Source: Artocarpus heterophyllus (taxonomy: Eukaryota > Streptophyta > Magnoliopsida > Rosales > Moraceae). From it: a DNA stretch of 64,000 nt. The stretch lies in the NCBI GenBank assembly GCA_025403435.1, contig CM046332.1:1017330-1081329 (forward strand), read 5' to 3'. Below are positions 22,206 through 33,419 of the stretch, piece by piece. The notes beneath the pieces were generated by a model, which saw nothing but the letters and a program-made list of their open reading frames with translations, did not search any database and was not told where the DNA came from. The first letter of the stretch is position 1; every line of letters begins with the position of its first letter. The translations under genes were made by a program, and so were the position numbers.

Positions 22206-22880
22206 AAGAGGGCAAAATATTGCAAGATGATCTCATGGAATTTCGAAGAAATATTTGTTGATTTTTAGGATATATGTTGTTCTTTAGCTCTTGAGTCTTG
22301 TGAACTTGATGTACTATAATATATGTATTTTCTATTGTTTTTCATCATCAAGCATGCCCCAAAGTGGAGCAAGGGCTTAATCTTTTAACCTCTATTAAGC
22401 CCCTTGGGGACATATATTCTTTATTGTTGTTTTCTCCTTCATGTAAATATGCATATTTTTTGAGTTAAATATCTTTTTAAAAAGGTAAACTGCAAAGAGA
22501 AGGAAATAATAGAAAAATCAACACAAGGACCAATGAAGGAAAGGCATCTGTTTAATTTGGATAAGAACGAGAGAATTTGTCTAACGTCTCCTACAATTAG
22601 TGGCAAAAGGCAATTGAGAATGGACTATTTTGTGCAAGGAATATTAGCTAGAATTCTCGGAATATCAAGAAAATGTTTTGCGTCAGCCGTAAGACAGAAA
22701 TTAAAGTGACGACACCATTGGGTCATTTTCCTTCAATATTTCTCATTATTTTTACGTCTTGTTTTCTTGTTTTTTGAATTTTGATTTATAAATTCTATAG
22801 GTGAGTGATCGGTGTTCAGACGATCAGTGGCTCTTGACCGTCTAGCTATGGGTGGTGTTAGATGACTGTTAATTAATATA

Positions 22881-23119
22881 GGTCACCATAAAATGGTCAA
22901 AACCATACAGTTTTTCTACATACGATTGCAGGTGACCGGTGGTCATCCACCAAGTGACTGGTGTCCAATAATGTACTCGAAAAGTGAGCAACCAATATAC
23001 GTCACCATAGAATCGTCAAAACCATGCAGTTTTTCTACATATGATTGCAGGTGACTGGTGGTCGTCCACCAAGTGACCGGTGTCCAATAATGTACTCGCA
23101 AAGTGAGCAACCGTCACCC
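22881..23119. repeat. 119/120-bp tandem duplication (AM)
   Basis: Same pair of units as at 9742, here offset by 120 because of one extra A. Confidence 0.8.
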
Positions 23120-24416
23120 GTGGAGTAATATGACCGATCAGTCCCCGGGTCACTTCGCACCAATCTCGTTGGGTGGGGTCACCGACTTGGTATACCACAA
23201 TTGGCGCCGGCCATTGGGGTGAAATTGAAAACCAGAAAAAGTCACTAATCAAATTTAGAATGGGAGTTTTTTGACCTTCAGAGAAAAATAAAAGAAACTA
23301 TTAGGATTAAAATTTGTTGGGCAATTTGGCAACGTAGTTTATAAGGTACTTTTAGCTCGAACTATATTTTTTAAATGGTTTATTAATACAAAGACCCCAA
23401 TAGGCTACCAAAATAGAGCTAAACTCATTGTAATTTACTCAAAAAGTGTCTGTTATAAGTATTCATGACACATTAGCTTGCGGCATTTGTAGCAGTACCT
23501 CTCCCCTACAACGATTTTCATCATTGAGAACTTATTCTGACTGAGAACCAAATTTTTGTTTGAGAACCAAATTTTTGTTTGCATAAAATAATGGTCAATT
23601 TTAAGATCCAAATCGAAATAGTGACATGAGAACCAGTACAAGTCAACTAAAATATAACGTATTGAACAATTTAGACTTAGTAAAAATAGCATTATCATGC
23701 TAAGGTATTGTCAGGGCCTAAAATTTTAATTTATTAGATTACGTATAATTTAATTTTTAGTGTGTCATTATTTAAATTGTCTTATAAATTAGTTCAATTA
23801 AAATTTTCACATAATTTCTTTAAAAAAAAATCTATATAATTTAATATTCTTTTAAAACAAAAACTGATTTCTAATTTAAAATATTAAATTCCAAAATTTC
23901 TGTTTTTTTAATAATTTCCAAAGCCACATAATTACAAATATGCCTCCTTACTTTTTTAGACTTTTTTCATCTAATTTCTTCCCGATCAAATTTAGACTTA
24001 CTCTTCTCCAAGGTCTGACCAAACAGGGATATGTTGAAAAAAGAGAAAAAAAAATTTTAAATTAGAGAAATGATCTCTTTTTTTTTCACAAAAAAAACAC
24101 GTTTTTCTGTACAAAAAAACTGTTCCAGTTTTTTTTAGAAAGATAAGAAAAAGAATTGTAGCAAGGAAAGAAACCTCAACAGAGTAGAAAAAAAATGGAG
24201 TAATTTTTATGCCCAAAAAGCTTGTTTTTTTGGCCAAAAAACTATTAAAAAAAATAATGTCTAAAAAAACTTTTTCTTAAAGTCATTTTTCAAAATCTCC
24301 GACCAAACAAGACAACCACCATGCATTGGTTGAATCTTTCTTTAGAAACACCACCTTCAGAAATGTTCCAGACACACACTTCCTCTCTCCCAAAAATGTC
24401 TCTCTCTCTCTCCTTT

Positions 24417-26170
24417 TGTAACGCCCCCTCACGGGACGTCACAGTTACCATCTCATAGCATGTATTATTTATGGTAAAACATAATTCTTTCATAGAATTT
24501 GAATAATCAAAGTAATATAAAAAGCTTAATTTTTTTTAAAAAAACAAGACTTATTAATCAAATCAAATAACTTCATCTAAAAATAAAAGTATAGTTGCAA
24601 TATTATCAAAAATATTAAACTTAATAAAATATCTTTAACTTGCAAAATCTCATAAAATAATTGAAAAACTAAAATCTGTGGAATTGTAAATAATTGAATA
24701 AAAGTTAAATCATTATTAACACAGGATGCGTCACTCCGATATTTCGTTTCTGCCACCAGGCACACACCCACACCGAGCTCTTCCATCCTCATACCTAACT
24801 CCTATTCCTAGCTGCAATATGAGAAACATCTAGTAAGCATAATGCTTAGTAAGTACACCTTAACTCTCACAAAACCTTTTCATCAATTAACAAAGTTTAA
24901 TAAAATAAATTCATCATTAAATAAAATATATTAACATCTAGTAAGCATAATGCTTAGTAAGTACACCTTAACTCTCACAAAACCTTTTCATCAATTAACA
25001 AAGTTTAATAAAATAAATTCATCATTAAATAAAATATATTTTCTTTTTAAAATAATGTATATAGTAATACTTCAAAATATCATATCATAGTACTTCAAAA
25101 TATTATATAGTAGGGCCCTGACGTTGTACCGTCATCGTCATAGTGCGCTAGCTACAGAAAGAGTGAGATAGCGACCCCAAACTAACCGTGACAAAGATGA
25201 GGCGACTGCTCACCGGTCAGTCCGCTCACCGGACCCCATCATCACCATCAATCCATCAAATATACAACGCCTTTTTAAAGCATCAAAATAATAATATAGA
25301 TAATACATATATATAGGTTTTCATAAAAGTTTTCCATCAATAGAATAATGAGGTAAAAATAACATCATCTTTCATCGTCTTCCATCAATTTCCTCATTAT
25401 TGAAAATCCTCATCTTAAAACGTCTTCATAACATATCATCAACATCAATCTTTTTAATTTTGAACAATCATATTGTAGGTGAGAGATGTACTTACCTGAT
25501 CTTTAAACTTACTCAACCTTTAATGGTAGATGATACGACGATTCGGGTCTTCGGTGTGCTCGTTTCTTGAAGAGTTCATGCCAAACATTCATATTGATCA
25601 TAAGTCACTAACAATACTATTAGCAATATATAAACATCTCATACTATCATTAATCATCACCTTATCACGTAATAAAATCAAGAAGCACAATATCACAATT
25701 TATGAACCTAGGGCATAATTCCCAGAAGTAGGCAGAATGGCCTTTATTCACTTAAAAATTCATAATAATTTCATCTTATCTCCAAATCAGTTAAATCCAG
25801 TGGCATTAGAAACTAGACTCAAAAACAAAGAATTTGATATATTACACGCATATTTTGACAACAATTTGCATGAAGAAAAAGCCCTCGAAAATAAGTCTAA
25901 ATTTCGGGTCCATGTAAACTGCACAGCTTTCAAGGTCAACTTCAAAAAATCATAACTATTTAAAGAAAAACCCAATTCAAGCGATTCAAAAGCCAAAAGA
26001 AAGCTTAAGATGTCTAGTATTTGGGAAAAATATAAGAAAAATAAAAACAGTGCAATACGAAATCAAAAATTATTAAAATATGACGGCTGTTGGATGTTTA
26101 TATAAAAAGTAGGCATAAGGCATCAAAAATTTAAATACCAATCCATAATCTAATAAAACCTCAATTAAAA
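24417..26170 (-). mobile_element. Truncated solo LTR in AM
   Basis: Starts TGTAACGCCCCCTCACGGGA at the same site as the complete solo LTR in A2 (flank CCTTT here, CCTTC there) and follows it base for base with few changes to about 26170. There it breaks off after CCTCAATTAAAA; A2 continues for about 900 bp more. No coding capacity. Confidence 0.85.
24825..25040. repeat. 108-bp tandem duplication private to AM
   Basis: AACATCTAGTAAGCATAATG starts at 24825 and again at 24933, and the two 108-bp units look identical. A2 has a single unit near 58226. The duplication is therefore recent and unique to AM. Confidence 0.9.
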
Positions 26171-26608
26171 ACACAATTTGTAAAATAGAAGAAAAAAATT
26201 TACGATTTTATTTCTCAAACACACGCGCGAAGTTGAGGCGTCCAAAAACTTGACCGGCTTTTTTTTTTTTTTTGTTTTTTGTTTTTTCCGCTTTGGACGA
26301 GGAAGAATGGTGCGAATACGATGATGAAATTCTACGCAGAGTTCCGTATTTCTTTTTAGGCTTTTTATTTGCGAAAATGACCCTTACACTAGTACCTCTT
26401 TTGTTTTGGTCCGCAAATTAAAAGTTTGGCATTTTAGTACATGCATATGAAAAGAATCAACTAACGGATACTTCAATAAATGTATAAGTCGAATAAAATT
26501 TTTTGCCCCCCCATCCCCACAAGGACGAGGAGCCTTAACCATCTCCTCTAGAAAGTAAAAAATGTAACAAACAAACAGCCTAGACTAGACATGATCAAAA
26601 GGTGAAAA
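26171..26608. other. Upstream region of the PPR gene
   Basis: AT-rich DNA with a T-run at 26259-26285. It appears unique within the window. No firm TATA box is seen. The promoter of the PPR gene must lie here or in the adjoining LTR fragment. Confidence 0.4.
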
Positions 26609-28180
26609 ATGAAACTTGGGAGACTAGCCGCAATCAGGCCATCTATCTTTTCACCATCGTCCAGTAACTATTATAAACCACTTCTCTCAAATCATGACTA
26701 TATTTCTCGCCCAACTTCTGACATTCTCTCCTCTTCTTTACAGCTCTACATTAACTCAGATAACCCTTCTTATGGCCAAAAGATCCACAGCTATATTCTC
26801 AAATCTGGGTTTAAGCCCAATACAAATCTCTCCATCAAACTCCTCATATTGTATTTAAAATCTGATTCTTTGGAGTATGCACGCCAGATGTTTGATGAAT
26901 TGCCTCACAGAACTCTCTCTGCTTATAATTACATAATAAGTGGTTATCTGAAGCAACAGCAAGTGGAGGAATCTCTCGCTTTAGTTCGCGGGCTGGTATT
27001 TTCGGGACACAAGCCAGATGGATATACATTTTCGATGATACTGAAAGCGTCCACTTGCACTGCTTGTGTTCGGTTACCACGTAGCTTAGGCAGAGTTGTA
27101 CATGCCCAGATAATAAAATTGGATTTTGGGGCCGATGACGTGCTTTACACGGCTCTTGTCGACTCTTATGTTAAGAACGGGAAAGTTTGTTACGCTAGGA
27201 GAGTGTTTGAAGCGATGTTGGAAAGAAACGTTGTGTGTTCAACGTCGATGATCACGGGATATATGAACCAAGGCTCTTTTGAGGATGCCGAGGAAATATT
27301 TAAGAAAACGGTTGAGAAAGATGTAGTGGCATTCAATGCAATGATTGAGGGTTATAGCAAATCGATCGAACATGCTTTGAAATCACTTGACATTTACATT
27401 GACATGCAACGATTGGATTTCCGGCCTAATATTTCTACATTTTCCAGTGTTATCGGGGCATGCTCGGTGTTGACGGCATTTGAAGTAGCTCAGCAGGTCC
27501 AAGGTCAGATCATGAAGACTCCATTGTATGCAAACATCAAGATTGGAAGCGCTCTTATAGACCTGTTCTCAAAATGTGGCAGGATTGAGGACGCACGTAC
27601 AATCTTCGATGAAATGCCCGAGAAGAATGTCTTTTCTTGGACTTCCATGATAGATGGTTATGGGAAAAATGGATATCCGTATGAAGCACTAAATCTCTTT
27701 AGCATAATGCAAAATGATCACCACATCAAACCTAATTTTGTCACGTTCCTGGGCACTATTTCGGCTTGTGCACATGCCGGAATGGTTGATAAGGGCCTTG
27801 AGATCTTCGAAAGCATGGAGAAGGACTACACCCTAAAACCCAGGATGGAGCATTACGCTTGCATTGTCGATCTTTTGGGGCGTGCAGGGCGTTTGTGTCA
27901 AGCATGGGAGTTTGTAAAGGCGATGCCTGAGAAGCCTGATTCGGATGTGTGGGCTGCTCTTCTGAGTTCATGTAGACTGCATGGTGACTTAGACATGGCT
28001 AGTGTAGCTGCCAATGAACTTTTTAAACTGAATTCGAATGATAGACCCGGGGCTTTTATTGCGCTTTCCAATACTTTGGCAGATGCGGGGAAATGGGATG
28101 GTGTGAGTGAACTTAGGGAGACAATGAAGGTAAGAGGGATCTCTAAAGATACCGGACGCAGTTGGGTTGCTGCTGATTAA
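26609..28180 (+). CDS. PLS-class pentatricopeptide repeat protein, E subgroup, probably mitochondrial
   Basis: Intronless 523-aa PPR protein, expected to bind organellar RNA and act in its editing, splicing or stability. The first about 40 residues are Ser/Arg-rich without early acids (MKLGRLAAIRPSIFSPSSS), consistent with mitochondrial import. Tandem PPR motifs of P, L and S type cover about 73-445, for example YNYIISGYLKQQQVEESLAL, SALIDLFSKCGRIEDARTIF and WTSMIDGYGKNGYPYEALNL. The end (about 450-523) is an E-type extension (WAALLSSCRLHGD ... GRSWVAAD) with no DYW deaminase domain, so any editing role would need a partner. Length and architecture resemble Arabidopsis At1g28690, which I recall as a mitochondrial PPR of similar size; orthology is inferred. 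It lies in the only apparently unique stretch, between AM and a LINE. No frameshift or stop is seen. Confidence 0.92.
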   Translation: MKLGRLAAIRPSIFSPSSSNYYKPLLSNHDYISRPTSDILSSSLQLYINSDNPSYGQKIHSYILKSGFKPNTNLSIKLLILYLKSDSLEYARQMFDELPHRTLSAYNYIISGYLKQQQVEESLALVRGLVFSGHKPDGYTFSMILKASTCTACVRLPRSLGRVVHAQIIKLDFGADDVLYTALVDSYVKNGKVCYARRVFEAMLERNVVCSTSMITGYMNQGSFEDAEEIFKKTVEKDVVAFNAMIEGYSKSIEHALKSLDIYIDMQRLDFRPNISTFSSVIGACSVLTAFEVAQQVQGQIMKTPLYANIKIGSALIDLFSKCGRIEDARTIFDEMPEKNVFSWTSMIDGYGKNGYPYEALNLFSIMQNDHHIKPNFVTFLGTISACAHAGMVDKGLEIFESMEKDYTLKPRMEHYACIVDLLGRAGRLCQAWEFVKAMPEKPDSDVWAALLSSCRLHGDLDMASVAANELFKLNSNDRPGAFIALSNTLADAGKWDGVSELRETMKVRGISKDTGRSWVAAD

Positions 28181-30018
28181 TGTAATTGGTAAGGTTATTG
28201 AAATTGCTTATACGAATCCATTCTTATAAGCATAGGAATGGAATGGTGATTGTTGGTTATGATTGTAAAAAGCATTGGATTTCGTTGTTGATTGAATTAG
28301 TAATGTTGTTTTTTTCTCTTTGGCATCGACACTAGGCATTTTTGCGTGAGCAGAGCGATGGATGGGTGGGGGGAGGGGAGGAAGGGATGCAGTTTGACCG
28401 GTGTTCTAATCGGTGGTGTTTTGAATGGTTTGGAAGAGTTCGAGCGACATTTTGAAAAACAGTCCATACTTCAGAGGGACGTTTATGAAAACAATCCATT
28501 AAATTTGTCATCCATGCCATCTTCATGCTCTAGCCATGCCATGCATGTGACTTAGATTGCTGAAATCGGGAATGGAAATTTGGAATGAGATTGGAGAAGT
28601 TTTGGAAATGCTAATGTAGCAATAAGCGGAACATTTGAAAACTTTCCAGGTGATTGTTCGTATGGTTCTGAATTTCAATGGCCTCAAAAAGTGGCAGAAA
28701 TCACTACTATGTGAAGCTGTTTTCAATTATAACTGCATTGGAAATTCAGGTATGATTTGGAATTCTGTTTTTGGTAACTTTTTTTGTTCTTCCTTTTGCC
28801 ATTATGTTTGAGTTGCTTAATGCCGTTTCTTTGAGTAGAGAACACAAAAACTGCATCTTTCGGTTGATTGTTCTATCCGAGATGTGCGCCAAAACCCGAA
28901 AGAGGCATTGCTACTCAACCATGAAGCCTTGAAGACAGTGGTGTAGCTAGTCCCACTGAGGTGGGTGTGTATTTTTTTTAATTGAAAATAAATGACATAA
29001 AACTATTTAAAGAAATTCTATTACAATATCTTCTAGAAACTACTAGATTAAATCATATTGTGTTTTACACTGTAAAACACCCTTTATCTGTACTGTGTTG
29101 TCTTCAAATGATTGATTTTTTATATAAAAATTGTTTGTTTTGCATCCTTTTTTTTTAAAAAAAATTTTGTGTGATTTTTATTAGATTAAGCATTAAAAAA
29201 TACGCACTACTGATACCATAGAATTTTTTAATTTAAATTATATACCATGCTTTTTAAAGATATAAAAAATCATATCTCATGTTTTAGATTTTATCACATT
29301 TATACCTTTATATTTTAAAATTACGCCATTCTTACTTTTCATCAATCATTGATCTATTTAACCAAACACATTTGAGCATTCTTAATACAATAACAAAGAA
29401 TTAGGAAAAAACGTAAAGATTTAACATAAATTTAAAATATAAAGCTATAAATGTGATGTACTCCAAAATATAATCACAAAACATTTTACATTAGCTCACG
29501 AGTCTAAAGTCAATGGGGTTTGATTCATCGACTTTATAATCTAAAATATAATCCAAACATTCTCTCTCTTTTTTAAGGTTTGATTCATGTTAATTTAAAA
29601 AAAATTCCCTTCCAACACTTTTCGATGATATTAAAGGCTACGATCTCAGATAATTAGTGGAGAGCATAATTAATGTGTTACTGGCCTCAAGTACGAATCA
29701 TGCAATAATGTTATTGGATAATTGGGCCATCTATATCATCACCCCAAGCGACAAGAGACTTTGGCATCTAAAATAGCAAGGGACGCCACTGGATTGCCAA
29801 TAAAATAAATGTAGTCTTTTATTTACTAATATTATGTATATATACCTACGTACATATAGAATATGCAAGCAACGACAAAGCCACCTATGGACGACGACGG
29901 ACCACTCTAAAATTCTATCTTTTTATTCTGTATGTGACAAATTGTAGCAACCAATAACCTCTACTCAGGATGTTGATTATTCAACAAACATAACATCCTA
30001 CTATAAAAAGGAATGAAG
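28181..30018. other. Intergenic DNA downstream of the PPR gene
   Basis: The first several hundred bases probably include the PPR 3' UTR. The rest is AT-rich. Short frames have no recognisable domains and I see no RNA gene. Confidence 0.5.
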
Positions 30019-30239
30019 CTTTTTTTTTTTAAGGGGAAAAGGAAGATAATTCATTAATGGCTATCGGCCAAAATGGATGGAGCGATGGAAGCTGGGCGCT
30101 CTTCGAGCCAAAATCTATCCTCCGTAGATAAGAGGGCAAAGTTTGCTAGGAGATGGGCGGCAGTAGTGTTCCCTGAACGAGGGGTAAAGCTGCAAGTTCC
30201 ACCACCAACTGAAGTACAACAATGTTTTACATCAGAGAT

Positions 30240-30632
30240 AATGCTATCACTAAGGGAAAAAGGATTTTAACTCCTTATAGCATTCATAGCAGAGAGGGAG
30301 TCGCTTTCAATGAGCAAAGCCTTCAATCCCGTCTCGATTCCAAAAGCGAGGCCTTCTCAAATTGCAAGCAATTCACTGTCAACAACAGAGAAATTCCCCA
30401 TGATGCGTTTTGATAATGCACCAAGAACATTACCCTTAGAATCTCGGTACATTGCACTTACTCCCACGTAGCCTAGATTATGGTGAACAGCTGCATTAAC
30501 ATTAAGCTTTAGGATACCTGGAGGAGGCGGGGACCAATGGGAGGAGCAGGCGGTAGCGTGGAGGGCTGGAGAGAGCACTTTTGAATTGAGAGCTCTGAAG
30601 TCCTTCAAATAGCGGTCAGCCTTTGCAAGCAT
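30240..30632 (-). pseudogene. LINE RNase H domain
   Basis: Contains WSPPPPGILKLNVNAAV, typical of the start of the plant LINE RNase H domain (Asn replaces the usual catalytic Asp in LNVDAA), then VSAMYRDSKGNVLG. After a TGA it continues with EGLAFGIETGLKALLIESDS, a recognisable ESDS motif. The domain would remove RNA from the RNA:DNA hybrid. It is interrupted by a stop following SELLAI and is non-functional. Confidence 0.8.
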
Positions 30633-30801
30633 TATCGAGGGTTCGTAGAATTTGGTCTGATGGAGGTATCAGTTTCGGGTATACCAAATCTGCTAGAGAA
30701 TAACGGAGAAAAGTTCAAAATCTAATTTTGTACCAATCTGCAAAAGTTCTACCATTGAATTTCCTGAGGATATGCTACAGTATGGAAATAGACCATGTTG
30801 C

Positions 30802-31496
30802 TTAGGTTGCTTGGTAGTGGAAAAGAGCATGAGCAGTGTTTTCCTCATAATCATGGTAAAAGCGACAAATTTTAGGGACATTTACGTTCCTTAATTGAAG
30901 GGCTGTTGCAGTGGGAGGAATATTATGGTACGCCTTCCAGAGGAAAATTTTTACCTTGTTAGGAATCTTGAGAAACCAAATAAAGTTCCACCATTTGGAG
31001 GATTTTTTCTCTGAAGTTGAAGCATGGTTCTGTTTTGAAGTGAAGGGTTGTGAAGAAGTCTCCATCCCTGCATTGCTAGCATAGCTTGATTGAAGGAAGA
31101 GAGATCACGAAAAGCCAACCCACCATGAAGTTTTGATCGACACATTTTGTCCCAACTAACCCAATGTATTTTGCGCTTATTATCAGTGGAGGCCCACCAG
31201 AATTTGGAGATTAAAGAGTGCAGCTCATCACAAAGAGTGGTAGGGAGCTTGAATATGTTCATCGTGCAAGTGGGTAAGGATTGAACCACAAGCTTAATTA
31301 CAACTTCGTTACCCACCGAAGAAAAGAACTTTGCCTTCCAACCCTGCAATTTTTTCCATAACTTCTCTTTGATGTAGCTGAGAGTATGTCTTCTATTTTT
31401 CCCAACAAGAGATGGGAGGCCAAGGTACCTATCGTGTCTTTTGGACAAGCTAAATCCCATAAATTGTTGAATCTCAGCCTTTGTTTCAGCAGACAC
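30802..31496 (-). pseudogene. LINE reverse transcriptase C-terminus and zf-RVT
   Basis: 31496-30951 encodes the conserved RT tail (RYLGLPSLVGKNRR, LQGWKAKFFSSVGNEVVIK, FWWASTDNKRKIHWVSWDKM). 31065-30802 overlaps in another frame and carries the zf-RVT segment (IWFLKIPNKVKIFLWKAYHN). A frameshift near 31000 separates them. Confidence 0.85.
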
Positions 31497-31499
31497 ATA

Positions 31500-32188
31500 T
31501 GGGCCATAGTAGACACAGGACTTGTCAAAATCTGCTTTTTGTCCAGAAGCAGCCTTATAAATACCTAGAATATGCTTTAGTTGAGAGCATTTCTATAGTT
31601 TTGCATGACAAAAAAATAATACTATCAGTGAAGAAAATAGGACTTATTGGAGGGATTGTTCTAGTGCATTGCACACCATGCAGTTGACCATTATTCTCGC
31701 GTCATTGACGAGTGCTGTAAGACCTTCTGCGTAGATAATGAAAACATAAGGCGATAAAGGGCAGCCTTGTCTAACCTAGAGGGAAATCCTTTCACAAGAA
31801 AGGAGAAAGAAAAGGTGGAGATGCATTCTTGAACAAGCTTACACCAGCGGCTGCTAAAACCTAGTTTTGCCAGCATTCCCAAAAGAAAGTTCCACTGGAT
31901 AGGGTTAAAAGCCTTAGCTATGTCAAGTTTGAAAGCAACATGTCCCTTCCTCCTTATGTTGCATTTCCTTATTGAGTGGATTAATTTGAAAGCAGTGCTG
32001 ATGCTATCAAAGATCAATCTATTTGGAACAAAGGCACTTTGGTTGCTAGAGATGAGTTGGTGGAGCCACGATTTGAGCCTGTTTGCCATTGCCTTCATGA
32101 TTGTTTTATAGAAAACACTATAGAGACTTATTGGACAAAAGTTTGCAGTATGGGTTGGCTCTTTGACCTTTGGAATGAGAGTGACCAA
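31500..32188 (-). pseudogene. LINE reverse transcriptase core
   Basis: 32188-31691 holds MVTLIPKVKEPT, FCPISLYSVFYKTIMKAMANR, NQSAFVPNRLI and FKLDIAKAFNPIQWNF, the classic L1 RT blocks (the catalytic Asp of block A is present in LDIAKAF). Further on, near 31640, the catalytic FADDS box reads FFTDSIIF, one codon short and missing one Asp. Stops follow. The enzyme would be inactive even if the frame were open. Confidence 0.85.
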
Positions 32189-32279
32189 GGTGTGATTAAA
32201 TTTCCTAATTGATTCCCCCTTTGTTTAAGACATCCAGACATACCTTTGTTAAAAGGCCACTAATAGGTGACCAATTTTT

Positions 32280-32624
32280 TTAGTAAAAGATTGCTTGAAA
32301 TCCATCCGATCCCGGGGCTTTTGCAGGGTTCATACTAAAAAGTGCTGCTTTGACATCATCTGCAGTAAAGGGAGAGTCTAAAACTTGTTGCATCTCATGA
32401 GAGCATCTAGTGGTAACCGATCCCAGGGCTTTTGAAATAGATGAAGGTTGAGGCTTAGCAGAGGAGAACAAATCCCTGTAATAATTTTCAATGCTAGAAG
32501 TAATGTCTCCATGGAAATTGACCCAGCAGCCGTTGCAGTCCATTAAACCTTTGATTTTATTTCGACGCCATCTTTCGGAGGCCTTGTTATGAAAATAAGT
32601 TGTGTTTTTTTCTCTTGCTTTCAA
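32280..32624 (-). pseudogene. LINE linker between endonuclease and reverse transcriptase
   Basis: Contains MKAREKNTTYFHNKASERWRRNKI, a common plant L1 segment before RT, and ends with MNPAKAPGSDGFQAIFY, the first RT motif. Separated by stop and frameshift from neighbouring pieces. Confidence 0.8.
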
Positions 32625-32849
32625 CCAATCAGCCAGAGAGCACTCACGCCAAGGAACTTCTTCACAAACAGTAGCAAATGAGCTCCTTCTTAAGACTTTT
32701 GATTCTCACCATATCAGCAGCAGAAGCAGGGCACTTGTATAATTCCGTGAGCTGAGCTCTTTTAATTTTTTTGGGATTGATCCAAATTTGGGTCGGCTTC
32801 ATGATTTTACATAAAAAGTGACCATATTTTAGGTAAGAAGTAACCGCAT

Positions 32850-33400
32850 CTAGTTTACCACTAAGGGAAGAAATAACAGTGGGCCCTGAAAGCTATGCCA
32901 AGATGTATCTAGAATCTTATCAAAATCTTCCTCCTTTAGCCAGTAAGGCTCAAACCGAAAAGGACTCTTTTTATTTGGGCTTTGACTGATGTTACTCAGG
33001 AGAAGGAGGAGTGGGTAGTGATCAGAGTTTGAAAAATCCAAGTGTATTGGATGGTGATTCGGGAAGAAAGTTTCCCAGTCTGCTGTAGCTATGCATCTAT
33101 CCAATCGGCCAATGACATTTGTATCACCCCCCTCTTTTATTCGTCCAAGTGAAAGGCTCATCAGTGAAATTCGAACTGCAAAAACCACAGCGTCTAAGGC
33201 AGATTGGAAGTCTTGCATAAAAGCTTCAGAGCTAGGGGGCCTCCTATTTTTTCAAAGTTTGCGACGATTTCATTGAAGTCTCCGAAGTAGAGCCAAGGGG
33301 AGGAGACATGATCTTTAAGATGGCAGGGCAGCTCCTAGGAATGAGAGCGCAAGGATTGTTCTAGGAAACCGTAGAAGCAGGTGAGGGTCTAGGCTCTTAG
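32850..33400 (-). pseudogene. LINE endonuclease, C-terminal part
   Basis: APE-type endonuclease. Visible on the minus strand are TCFYGFLEQSLRSHS, then WLYFGDFNEIVANFEKIGGP (the GDFNEI catalytic block), then GRLDRCIATADW and LDFSNSDHYPLLL (the SDHYP block). Stops and frame changes interrupt it near 33340 and 33230. The N-terminal part lies beyond the insertion, at 35168-35432. Confidence 0.8.
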
Positions 33401-33419
33401 CCATAGTGTCCAAAGGAGT

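Larger units (their letters stand above)
20753..26170. repeat. Segmental duplication, partial middle copy AM
   Basis: Starts at CAATTAGGTCTTCATG, matching 7614 in A1 and 54158 in A2, and runs in the same orientation through gene b, the 119-bp tandem repeat, the primer-site-like sequence and into the truncated solo LTR. It lacks gene a. It is uninterrupted at the site where chromovirus 1 sits in A1. Microsatellites (AAT near 20978-21010, TA near 21370-21389) are longer than in A1. Confidence 0.9.
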
